NCBI GenBank assembly: GCA_037833965.1
Contig: AP031356.1
Location: 25,504,501-25,568,500 of the forward strand
Reading direction: 5' to 3'
DNA: 64,000 nucleotides
Origin: Marchantia polymorpha subsp. ruderalis
Lineage: Eukaryota; Streptophyta; Marchantiopsida; Marchantiales; Marchantiaceae
Shown: in pieces, positions 13,008 to 23,010 of the stretch
How the letters are laid out: the number at the start of each line of letters is the position of its first letter
Numbering within the stretch: the first letter of the stretch is position 1
The notes under the pieces: generated by a model
Told to the model about the DNA's origin: nothing
The model's input: the letters and a program-made list of their open reading frames with translations, nothing else
Databases searched by the model: none
Translations under genes and position numbers: made by a program

Positions 13008-13228
13008 GTAAGCTAGAGGGCGTACGTCATCTACTCTTGAGAATCTGCGTTCTTTCAAGTACTTGAGAATCTAATTCGTCCGAAATCAGATCCAGAGTTG
13101 ATATCATTATATGAGATCTGAATCTGGAGGAAGCTGGCAGCCCCGACTACCATAATGGGAAGTTATGAGTCTGCGTATGCTTCTGAACTTGAAACTCACG
13201 ATTGATGAATTTGATTGAATTTTGATAG
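13008..13228 (+). other. 5'UTR intron of PPO1
   Basis: The donor GAG|GTAAGCT at 13008 and acceptor TTGATAG|GT ending at 13228 define a 221-nt intron just upstream of the start codon. Equivalent donor and acceptor sites are in the same place in PPO2 and PPO3. The exon before it (about 12796-13007) holds several upstream ATGs, including the minimal ATG-TAG at 12851 and ATG-TGA at 12883. Confidence 0.7.
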
Positions 13229-13250
13229 GTCAAACTCATATTTTGCAGCA

Positions 13251-15113
13251 ATGGCGGCTACATGCCGTCAACATATCTTCTCCATGCAAGGGGAAGGTCA
13301 GGGACGAGGCAATGCAGGTGTGGTGCAAATGAAGTTTCTGTGGGCAGTCTCCATGTGCTGCGCGCTTCTCTGCATCCAGTATCTCCCCTACAGCATCAGT
13401 GCAGAACCGGTTTTGGCATCGAGTTTGGGTTTTTGTAAAACCGTCCCGGTGCTGCGTGGAGCTCCACTGCATTGCTGCCTACCACCACCAGCGAGGAAAC
13501 CCATCAGGTTCAAATACCCCACTTGCGAAAGCGGAGGTCCTCCCGTTATGCGCGAGAGGAAACCGGCCCATGTAGTCCAGAACGATCCTGAGTACGTCAG
13601 GAAGTACAATCTAGCTTACTCCAGAATGAAAGCACTGCCAGACAGTGATCCCAGAAGCTTTCTGAATCAGTGGAGAGTCCACTGCTCCTTCTGCAACGAA
13701 GCTTTCAAGCAGCGGGAGATACCAGGTCCTCTGGGCAAGGCCACCGGCGTTCTGCTTCAAGTCCATTTCAGCTGGACCTTTCTTCCGTGGCACAGGATGT
13801 ATCTCTACTACCACGAGAGGATTCTGGCGGATCTGATAGGCGATCCCACCTTCGCCCTCCCATTCTGGAACTGGGACAATCAGCTGGACCCTATCGCAAG
13901 CATGATGCCCTTCATGTTCCTTCCCAACTTCCCTGTCAACAATTCGGCCTTGCTCGACGCAAACAGAAACGCCAACCATATGCCTCCGAAAATCCTCTAC
14001 TTGGGATACAACGGCAAGCTTGAAGCTGAGGGCAAACTCAACCTCACGGACGAGCAAATCAGATACGAGAACTTGTGCGTCATGTACAACCAGGTGGCGA
14101 CCAAAATCAGCGCCCGAAGCTTCTTGGGAGGACCCTACGTTGTGGGGACCGACAACACGGCTGCCAGCGTCAATGTGTCGGCCGGTGAGACTCCTGGTGA
14201 GTCCGGTGGAATGGAGATCGTACACAATGTTGCGCACGAGTGGACCGGACTGATCAACGATCCAGCCCATCCGGACAACGAGGACATGGGCAACTTCATC
14301 TACGCTGCTCGGGACCCCATCTTCTACAGTCATCACTCCAACGTCGACCGCCTGTGGGACGTGTGGAAAACCATCCCTGACAAGGTCACCATTGCAGGAA
14401 ACAGGAAGAGAGTGGACTACACTTCCAGCGACTTCCTCGACTCCGAGTTCACCTTCTTCGACGAGAACCAGGATATGGTCATCGTCAAGATCAGAGACTC
14501 CCTGGACAATTCAAAGCTCGGAATCAAGTACACAGACGTCAGCGAGGCTGACAATCTGTGGATCAACTACGAGCCGCTGCCTGCGCACAAACCATCACAG
14601 CCGTGGAGTCCTAAAGACTGGCCTGCAGTGGTTCCCTCTGGTAATAACACCATCGGTAAGGTTCCCGCAAGCTTCAGGCTGGAGCGCCGTGCTCCTACAA
14701 AGAAGGACCTGAAAGGAAAGGGCTTGAAGCACACGAACCAGCTGCAGGAGGACATCGTCCTGGAGAGAGTGAGGATACCACATTCAGCGTACGCGAGATT
14801 TGACGTCTTCATCAACTTCCCAGACGCTAACAGGGAGACTCACCTGTACATGTCTGAGTATGTCGGTACCTTCACTCATCTGCCCAGCGGCATGGTGGAC
14901 ATGAGCGCCTCAGTGTCACAGTCGTCCGTGACAGAATCGAATGGGATGTACCGGTTATTTAACATCCGTTACAGCGTGGGTCAGGCCCTCAGAAGGCTGG
15001 GTATTGGAGACTGGAATACCGACGTCGTCGTCACCATCGTTTCCAAGGGAGTGCGGAAAACTAACCCGACAGTGGACTTCTATTTCTCAGACATCAAGCA
15101 AGAATTCCAGTGA
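13251..15113 (+). CDS. Polyphenol oxidase / tyrosinase-type copper enzyme, copy 1
   Basis: The protein has 620 residues. The start is the first ATG after the predicted splice acceptor; codons further upstream lie in the intron. A hydrophobic segment (about 27-50, after a 26-residue lead) suggests secretory entry, unlike the chloroplast-targeted PPOs of many seed plants. Cysteines 62-76 match the N-terminal disulphide region of plant PPOs. Copper site A is His144, His172 and His181 (VHCSFC, LQVHFSW, PWHRMYLYYHERIL). Cys148 lies where plant enzymes form a Cys-His thioether. Copper site B is His325 and His329 (VHNVAHEW) plus the His361-His362 pair in YSHHSNVDRLW. ALPFWNWD, a DWL-like linker (about 400-440) and a KFDV-like domain (RFDVF, 515-519) follow. 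Such enzymes oxidise phenols or catechols to quinones using oxygen; the substrate cannot be told from sequence. It has no coding intron and is close to 97% identical to copies 2 and 3. Confidence 0.95.
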   Translation: MAATCRQHIFSMQGEGQGRGNAGVVQMKFLWAVSMCCALLCIQYLPYSISAEPVLASSLGFCKTVPVLRGAPLHCCLPPPARKPIRFKYPTCESGGPPVMRERKPAHVVQNDPEYVRKYNLAYSRMKALPDSDPRSFLNQWRVHCSFCNEAFKQREIPGPLGKATGVLLQVHFSWTFLPWHRMYLYYHERILADLIGDPTFALPFWNWDNQLDPIASMMPFMFLPNFPVNNSALLDANRNANHMPPKILYLGYNGKLEAEGKLNLTDEQIRYENLCVMYNQVATKISARSFLGGPYVVGTDNTAASVNVSAGETPGESGGMEIVHNVAHEWTGLINDPAHPDNEDMGNFIYAARDPIFYSHHSNVDRLWDVWKTIPDKVTIAGNRKRVDYTSSDFLDSEFTFFDENQDMVIVKIRDSLDNSKLGIKYTDVSEADNLWINYEPLPAHKPSQPWSPKDWPAVVPSGNNTIGKVPASFRLERRAPTKKDLKGKGLKHTNQLQEDIVLERVRIPHSAYARFDVFINFPDANRETHLYMSEYVGTFTHLPSGMVDMSASVSQSSVTESNGMYRLFNIRYSVGQALRRLGIGDWNTDVVVTIVSKGVRKTNPTVDFYFSDIKQEFQ

Positions 15114-15760
15114 TTGTTCTTGAAAGATATACGCCATCTTATTTTCCCGCCATGTACGGTCTTACTTTTTCTCAGGTTTATAGAGATTTAGCGGACCGTA
15201 AGGATTGGTCTTCACGGGTTTTTTGAAGATGGCAGTCGTCTGAACTTAGACTAGTCAGATAATCTGTATTTTTCGGTCCTCATGAGGGATCCACTTGGTG
15301 CATTGTAACTTATGAATTAAATAAACACACAATTTCTGTGTTGATATATAATCTACACTCATTTGTCCACGCTACATCAATTGGTACATCCTTCTGGAAG
15401 ATTCAAATCTCTGCAAGAAGCACCGAACAAGTGATTCTTCTTGATTATTCATATGCGATCGTAAGAATGATCCTGTTCAAATTGCATATGCGATCGTTTT
15501 TACTCGTTCTCACGGTTGATCGTCACTTCGCTCAGATGAAGCGAGTTTTTGCTGGACAGCAGGATGCTGTCGATTTAATGGCTGAGCTCAGCTGTAACGC
15601 AAGTACTTCGGACTTAGAATTTGTAAATGGCCTTAATCTCCGGCCCTCATGGAGAGTACGGTTTAGTTAATTATGTTATAAAGCGTTCTTGTATTCGGCT
15701 TGACAAACGGTTGTGGTTGATTAAGACCCGTAATCACGTTTACTTAGTCCAGTCAGCACT
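15114..15760 (+). repeat. 3'UTR and downstream flank of PPO1
   Basis: AATAAA at 15320-15325 is a plausible polyadenylation signal. The sequence up to about 15740 is recognisably related to 31568-32190 and 39859-40480 behind PPO2 and PPO3. Shared blocks include TTTACTCGTT, CAGGATGCT, AACGCAAGTA and CGGCTGTGGTTG. It is much more diverged than those two are from each other. Confidence 0.6.
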
Positions 15761-17399
15761 CATTTCTAAAATACAGCCTGCTTTCTTTAAGAATCTTCTG
15801 TCTAATTGTTGAAAAGATTGCTAGATGAGGCAGTCCACGTGTTTCTCCTGTGCGAGCTTTGTAGATATACGCTACAGCTCGTCTTTTCTCTGAGTTACTA
15901 TTTGCAAACATCTTCGACGTGACTTTGTATTTGATGAGCCTTTTTCCAGGTTGGCATAGGCCTATTGAAACCTTTTTGCTTGTGGTGGTTCTCGTCCCTC
16001 TCCTGCAGCATGCATGCACGTAGTAAACGAATATAAACAATGATACGCAGCTTTGGCTGCATGGGAGTTTGCAAAGCTAAGGGACAACACTTACAATTAC
16101 TCTGTCTGTGCTAAAGTATTCGCTTAGCACTTGCTGGCTTCAACCCCAGGTCCTGTGTTCTTGACGATAAGCGAATAAAACCTTCAAACTGCGTCGGTGT
16201 CTGCCATAATGCATTTGTTAAGTTTACAGGACATTGATTTAAGATATCATGTATGGATAGACACCTACTGTCTAAATCTTTGCGCGTTTTCTTATCGCTG
16301 GATTTTATCATCAACAGATGTTTATAAATCACTACTGTGAAGGTGATTTACACTATGTTTTGAATATAAATTTTTCACAATATCCATGCCAGCAGGAAAA
16401 CGATAAGAGGATACAAAGACAACACATTTCTTGAGTAACTCAACTAAGAGAATGATGTAAAGCGAACCAGACTTATACCTCAGGAATTATCTACAGAATT
16501 GGCTTTCCTGATTAAGCAGATGCTCTTAAGCAAATGAAGGGATATCATATAGAGTTGCTAACTGCACAGTTAGCGCGCTGGAACTGCGTTAAAAGACAAT
16601 ATTGTAGTTTGAATCAGGATCCATTGAGGTAGTTATCAAGCTCTAGATTTTCATAGAGTGGCTATAGAGAAAAGTAGTTATTGTACAAACCTTCCGTTTG
16701 AAATCAAAAATGAGTTTGACTTTATTTTCTATTTTTTACTTTAGTTTTGAGGAGACTGCAGTTTTGAGATAAAAAAGTTAATTTTGTAATATTCAAATGA
16801 AAATTGCATAATGATATCTTTAAATGATCAGAGCACTATATGTCTTTTTGCAATTTTCATATATAGATGCTTTGATCTTTGGATGAAACGATCTTTGCAA
16901 AGATCGTTTGAAGGATGTGATCTCAATTTAAAATAAAGGTTTTTCATTGTTTGAATCAACTGAGGCTTAAATTCCTTGTAATTTAAAATCGAAAGCAACA
17001 ATGAATCAAGGTTGAAAATCTACAAATTGCATCATACTTTATGATTAGCTTGAGATTTTATTTCAGAATGACAAAAGAATTATCATTTAGAGTACGTTTT
17101 TATCCATAATTTGGAAAGTTGAGGTATTGAACATGAAAGTAAAGACGTCAAGCATGTAATCTGTATTGTTCAAATTGCAAACTTTGAAATTATTGGCATT
17201 TAGAGTTCACCATTAAAGTTCTAGATTCGCTTAATGTTGAAACAGTTAAATAACAATGAGTGTAATTGATGATGTGTAAAATAACATCATACCAAAAATT
17301 TAGATTAGTATTGCTGGAAAATTGATCTGAAGAAATATATATTTGAAATTCGTTTTTGATGTTTTTTCATGAGTTCAAGATAACAAATGATAATGGTAA
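15761..17399. other. AT-rich intergenic sequence with a 24-bp perfect palindrome
   Basis: No gene was recognised. The only striking element is the perfect 24-bp palindrome at 16886-16909, with arm AAACGATCTTTG followed directly by its reverse complement. Confidence 0.5.
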
Positions 17400-19260
17400 T
17401 AGATCAAGCCCGTGAGATACAAAGGATCAAAAGACTGAAAAACACAATACAAGCAACAACCACAAACAAGGGAAAAGGCCCCAAAGGCCAATCCCTAGCT
17501 AGTGCCAAGAGCACTAGAACGGAAACTAATAATGTCTCTAATATAACAACCTAAATCAAAAGGAACTAATTGTAACAAAGAATAGAAATTCTCTACATCT
17601 ATATTATGAGCAAGTCTAATTTCTTCATACCTAGAACAATCAACAAATACATGCTCTTCATACTCAATGTATCCACCGTCACATAATCTACAAATACGTT
17701 CACTTTTATCAATATTAAGTGAACGTACTTACTCAATTCTAAACCTATGAGATCCAGTTTTATGCCTAGCAATAATATGACATAAACACGTAGAGATTCC
17801 TGCAAGTAGGTAATACTGTTCACAATAAACAAGCATAGGATTCACATGAAGTTGATAAAACTGCATCTGGATGCCGCGTTTGCTCCAAATAATGTTCAGA
17901 AATTACTCCTTCAGACGTTCACGTAGTGCTATAGGTTGCAAGTCCCAATCGCATTCCATCACATTCCAACTCAAAGACCAAGTTATCACATTCACTAACC
18001 ATCCTTTGGCACGTGTGGCACTCAAAGCTTGAGTAGTAAGGCGAGAAGCATCAAGAGATCTCACCCTTCTGATGTAAGTGATGGTCAAGTATAGAGCTTC
18101 AACCTTTATAGGTAAACAACCTGTTTCAGCAAGAAGAATAACGTATGAAGTTTGGTTTCTCACACCCAATTCTTCTTGTAGAAATATCTTCTGCAACCTC
18201 TCCACACATTCCCAACCTGTCTTCTTACAACCAAAACCCCACACTTGGAATCCATACAATACTACCAGCAACACTAAGCTTATGAATAAAAAATTCCTAA
18301 GACTCCAAGACACAAATTGAGACCTTTACACCAATTTAGCAATGAATATAGAGCTTTGTAACCACCTTTTACTCTCTTTTGCATGCAAAGTGCCCAACTA
18401 TAATCATTAGAAAAATCAATGCCTAGATATTTATATCTCTTCACCTCTTATAATTGTACATCCTAGTAATAGAAGGAAAACTTGGATCTAGTGCGCACTA
18501 TCATGACTTTAGACTTCTCTATATTTACTTCCATCTAATTCTGGATACAAAAGCTAGCCAAAGTATATAGATGTTTTTGTAAACTAATTGCATCACGTGC
18601 TAGTAATATGATATCATCTGTATACAAGAGAGCTTTGATAACAAAGTTTCTAAGCTTAACACCTTCACTATCACATGCATACAACCAGTCTTCAATATCA
18701 TCTATAAAAACTCCAAATAGAGTAGGAGAGAGAGTACAACCTTGAATCACTCCAATGGTACTCAAAACCTCTTCAGTTTGAGAAGTGTTGATCTTGGCTC
18801 GAACAGAATGGTATAACGTGGCCACAGCTGCTAGAAGATCTGATGGTACTCCAATGACTTGGAGCCTTTCCCATAATAACTCACGAGGTATGGTGTCAAA
18901 AGCTTTCTTAAAATCAACAAAGACGCAAAACAAAACTTTTCTGTTGCCCTTTGAATTCTCCCATAACAGAGGCAAGGCCAAGATATGTTCAATGGTAATG
19001 TATGTAGGGCAAAAACCTGCTTGAAACCGCGCTCTCTTTCGATGAGATTCAGTCCATGTGCTCAACTTTGACTCCATCAATTTACCAAACAACTTGGCAA
19101 AAACACTACTCACCATGATAGTGCGATAGTTTGTCACTAAGTCCTTCCTACCTGACTTGTGAATAGGCACAATCTTCCGTAAAGACCAAGTTGAAAGAAA
19201 ATCATACATAGTAGCATTCTCTAATGCTTTAGTGAGTATTGGTCCAATAACATCTACTCC
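17400..19260 (-). mobile_element. 5'-truncated, decayed LINE (non-LTR retrotransposon)
   Basis: The minus strand carries the C-terminal half of a plant L1-like ORF2. It contains reverse transcriptase, the thumb region, the C-terminal CxxC/H/C zinc motif and, after a stop near 17514, a 3'UTR-like tail (GGATTGGCCTTTGGGGCC). The 5' end is lost near 19260, as usual for LINE insertions. No clear poly(A) tail or target duplication was found at the left end, so the boundaries are approximate. Confidence 0.8.
17514..19209 (-). pseudogene. LINE reverse transcriptase, C-terminal part, interrupted
   Basis: Reading from 19209 leftwards there are PIHKSGRK, FVDFKKAFDTIP (the first catalytic Asp block), GVIQGCTLSPTLFGVF, and YTDD at 18613-18624 in place of the usual YADD box. 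A stop interrupts the frame near 18535. Homology continues through a thumb region (RYKYLGIDFS) into 17903-18313, then after frame changes into a CRLCDGG motif (CxxC at 17681-17692) followed by EEHVFVDC. The order matches the end of plant LINE ORF2 proteins. Several stops and frame changes make it a pseudogene. No endonuclease or ORF1 part is present. Confidence 0.85.
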
Positions 19261-20147
19261 TCACTTCAAAAGTTCAATAGAGAGACCATGTAGATATATC
19301 TACTCCTTGATTACTTTGGTTTTAATCACTTTGTTAGTTTTTCAGATGACTTTTACTACTAATGTTATTTATTTTATTATTAAAGTTTTCAAATATAGAT
19401 CTATGATTGATATTTATGAATCTTAAATTGATATTTAAGCAATATTTTGTATTCAAATTCCTGTTTTTATGAACGATGTTTTTCTTATGTTCTAGTGATA
19501 TGAGACCAGATTTTGAACTAATGAAATTATCTCTTTGTCTTTCATTGAAATAGATTAATCGATTTGCAAATTAGTTCAATGATTTTCATCACAACATTTT
19601 CCATTTGCTTTTGTTAGAACTAGATTCTAGATCAGAAAAGATTTTTTCAACAAGATAAGCAAATGTAATAGAACTTCTATTACATCCTTGAATCTAGTTG
19701 AAAACTTAACGTACTTTCATGATGTGATATTGTATCATAATGTAATTCTTCTAAAACTTCATAAAAAAGACATGTTGGTTTAATATTATATGCATGTGTA
19801 GCGAATGTGATATTGTAACGCAGTGAATCACAGCATATGAACAAATAAGTTTATCTTCACAAGAATATTATTACGTGAATAAAAATTGCACCTATGCAAG
19901 AATTGAAACACCAATAAAATAGAAAACAACTCCTACAGGTGACAAGTATTATGAATTACTCAATAGTAATCCATAATTATGATAATGATATGATGTTCAA
20001 CCTAGTAACCTAAGTCTTCCTGCTCTTAGTATTCACATTTCAACCCCAAAGCGAAGTATTGGAAGACATAGTTGATTATTGACATTGGGTTAAACACTAA
20101 AAATCTATCTTTTACTCATTACAGAGAATAATAATCTCTATAATTTA
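19261..20147. other. AT-rich sequence between retroelement fragments
   Basis: Very AT-rich sequence without recognisable coding potential. It may be degraded TE sequence, but I could not assign it. Confidence 0.4.
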
Positions 20148-21260
20148 TAGGTATTTTGAGATCAGAAAGCAAGGAAGCTTTGGTTATCTTAATACAACTA
20201 TGCAGAAAGGTTGCTTGCCAAGTTCAACATGACAAAACCTAAACTTGTGAATAACTCATTGACTTCTCGGTTTTTACTCTCAGCAGTGCAATCTACTACA
20301 GATGTGCTTGAAAAAGTCTCAATGTTTTATAGAAAAAAAACATTGAGCCCTTTTCAACCGCATGAGAGCTTAGTAGATAGTCTCATGCATTTGATGGTGT
20401 GCACACAACCAGATATAGCTTTTGCTGTAGATATGATGAATAGGTAAATGTCAAATCGAGGCAAGATACATTGGGAAGCAATGAAGGGGATATTTAGATA
20501 TCTTAAGTATTCAACACGACATGGTTTATTGTCTGATGCCAAAGCAATGAATGGCAAGTTATTTTTGGTATATGTGGAGGGTGATCATGAGGGAGACTTG
20601 GACAAGAGAAAATCAACAACCGGATATCTTTTCACTCTTACAAATGGCTGCATTAGTTGGTGATGTACTCTTCAAAAGTGTCCCTTGTTGTAATACACGT
20701 GTGTAAGGTAAAACCAAAAAAAACATTAAAACACTCATGAGAGACAGATGTAACATGGACGTGGTTCACCCTCAAAGAAGGGTGGTACATCCACCAAAAA
20801 AATTCTTCACTTTACTTCAGGTTTCTTACAAAAAGACACAATATACAGGGAGATTGCGAGGTTTTTATCCCCAGTCTATGCGAGTGTCCTAACTATAAAT
20901 AGCTAAGACCCGAGGTTACTTAACTGTAGGTAACATCAACAACACGGAAGCTGAATACGTTGCAGCAACAGAGGCAAAAAAAAAAACAATATGGTTGAAT
21001 AAGCTTATCATTGAGATGGAATTGACTCAGCAAGATGTAAGTCTTCATTGTGATAGTTAGAATATGCTTCATCTTGCTAAGAATCAGATGATGGATAGTA
21101 AGATGAACCACATTGACATCGGATACATTTTATTAGACGGTGTGTGTATGAGAACACATTTAAGTTCATCAAAATTTGATAAAGAGTTTATTTCTGATGT
21201 CTTTAGCAAGTTCAATCCATCCGATAAGTTTGAAAACACCTTGCATCTTTGTTAGTTTTG
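20148..21260 (+). pseudogene. Ty1/copia polyprotein fragment (RT end and RNase H), decayed
   Basis: Successive pieces match the end of a copia pol: KLWLS and AKFNMTKPK, then DSLMHLMVCTQPDIAFAVDMM (RT C-terminus). After an in-frame stop at 20445 come SNRGKIHWEAMKGIFRYLK and GDLDKRKSTTGYLFTLTNG (RNase H). The frame is broken by an insertion (20686-20935). It resumes with NTEAEYVAATEA, LHCDS and MLHLAKNQMMDSKMNHIDI, and ends after FENTLHLC at a stop near 21252. Integrase, gag and the N-terminal RT are missing. Stops, a frameshift and the insertion show it is dead. Confidence 0.85.
20686..20935 (+). mobile_element. Solo-LTR-like 250-bp insertion inside the copia fragment
   Basis: The copia RNase H reading is interrupted exactly between the codons before STTEAEY. 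The inserted piece begins TGTTGTAATAC and ends GGTAACA, so it has TG...CA ends with imperfect TGTTG/TAACA inversion. It contains a TATA-like CTATAAATAG near its right end. These are LTR features. I see no matching 5-bp duplication, so identity as a solo LTR or TRIM-type element is tentative. Confidence 0.5.
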
Positions 21261-21762
21261 CAACATTGAATTAGATTACATGATAGTTTCTATGTATGTA
21301 GAGTCTCTCTAACATGTTGTCATTTACGGCTTAGTTCTAATTAACCCTCGTTCAAAGAGTTAAATCTATGTTTTAGTTTTACTTTGTAGAATTTTCTGTT
21401 GAAATTACATATGAATCATAGAAATTTCAAGACTTGGGTTAAGGGTAATTTTGTGAGGTTAATTCGCATCTTATTAATCATAGTTAGTCCAACCCTAGTT
21501 AGACTTGAAATCTAGTTAGAGTCAGATATACTAAATCCAAGGAAAAGCACGTTATTGTTAAGTCTCACATTTACATCGCAGTGGAGAGTTTACTTATAAA
21601 GTCCTGATATACATTCTCGCTTTAATGAAATTTTTTATTTCAACCATAAATTTAGTATCATGTGGAGATGAACAACATATATTGATGTGTGATTCTCGTG
21701 AAGTATAGTATGAATGAGCTTGTAAAAAAAAATTGAAATCCAACATGTGGAAGATTGTAAAT
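21261..21762. other. Sequence after the copia fragment, possibly its old 3' LTR
   Basis: AT-rich sequence with no coding potential. Its position immediately after the copia stop would fit a degraded 3' LTR, but no second LTR is present for comparison. It ends at the AGTGA duplication that flanks the next element. Confidence 0.3.
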
Positions 21763-22081
21763 AGTGATGTGGTACCCCACTTTTGGCAATTTTGAGGAAA
21801 TTAAAACATTTTTGGAAAACTGTACCCTGGCAGCATTGTAAATAGCCTTCGGTACATCAAAACGGAGTGAATCCGGAAGATCGCGGGGATTCTCGAGGAA
21901 TCTTGTAGGATCTAGGATTTGGGGTGCAGCAGTAAGGACAGGCACCACCCTCCCTGCGAGCTCTGCAGTTAGGATCCCTGCGACGCAAGGCGCAAAACCC
22001 GCCTTCGGAGGTTGCGTCCGCGGCGGTAGGGAAATCCTCCATAATTAGGTTAACCCTCGGGCACCTTGACTGAGTTAGGAT

Positions 22082-22118
22082 CTCGTTGGAAAGAGCTCGA
22101 CGCACTGATTCCAACGAG
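22082..22118 (+). repeat. Shared LTR inverted-repeat module, copy A
   Basis: CTCGTTGGAA (22082-22091) is inverted as TTCCAACGAG (22109-22118). It is preceded by a GACTGAGTTAGG-type block and followed by GAGTTAT. The same module is in copies B and C and three times in each R1 LTR. Confidence 0.75.
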
Positions 22119-23010
22119 TCCAAGAACGCTTGGAACGGATGAGGACTTAGGGAGTTATCACTATTGGAAGATACGTAGACGTTCGCCTTCGGCGGAAGGA
22201 GTTCGCCACCGGCGGGAATTCCGCCTACGCGGAAGGGGGAATCAAGTTTTGTCCTATGCGCGGACGAAGGACGTTCGCCTGTGCACAGGCGAAGTAGGGT
22301 TTGGGGAGGCGCGAAGTCCGCCTACGCACAGGCGTTCGCCTGTGCACAGGCGCTTCGGCGTCGGCGGAAAATCCGCCTTGGGCCCTAGAAATGCGCCTTG
22401 TGAGGTAGAAAGTGTACGGCGCCTTCTGCGCCAGCGCGGCGCCGCGGACGAGCAAGGGCCGCCAGAGTAATCAAATCCGTACGGACCATGCGGACGGGAC
22501 GGGTGGATGCGCTCTGGGGCGGACGGAGTGCGGCGGCGGAAGCGCCGACGAAGAGACAAGGAACGGACAGACTGGACGGAGACGGCTGACCACGGTCAAC
22601 GCCTTCCGCGCCAGCGCGACGCCGCGCACGGAATTCGCCTGCGCACAGGCGAGCGCCTGTGCACAGGAGGATGAAGTTCCGCGCCGGCGGAGAATCCGCC
22701 GAGGAGTCTGCCTGCGCACAGGCAGGAGTTGAACTTTTGTCCGACATGCGGACACACGCGTCAAGGCAGAAGGGGATTGGCCGAGGGGCGGTACGAACAA
22801 GTGTACCGCGCAAGGCGGAAAACTCGCCTTCGGCGCTACGCTCCCATGTCCGCGGGGTAATACGCTCGCGGAGTTCAAATCCGCCAATTCGAGCGTGAGA
22901 GTTTAATCGGCGACGGCGGAGCGTGAAGCCGCGCGTGAGAGCGGAGACCGTTCCAGCGTAGAGCCGGCGCGGCCATCAAGTGAGACGTCCTCCACGAGCA
23001 AGAGCCGACC

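Noticed and set aside
13215-13250. PPO starts upstream of the conserved ATG (13215 TTG, 29663 ATG, 37960 ATG)
   Set aside because: All lie inside the predicted 5'UTR intron, the encoded residues differ among copies, and the one in PPO1 is not ATG.
13611-14336. A 241-codon frame antisense to each PPO gene (also 30065-30790 and 38356-39081)
   Set aside because: It is a shadow of the highly conserved PPO exon, has no recognisable domain, and is kept only because the exons are nearly identical.
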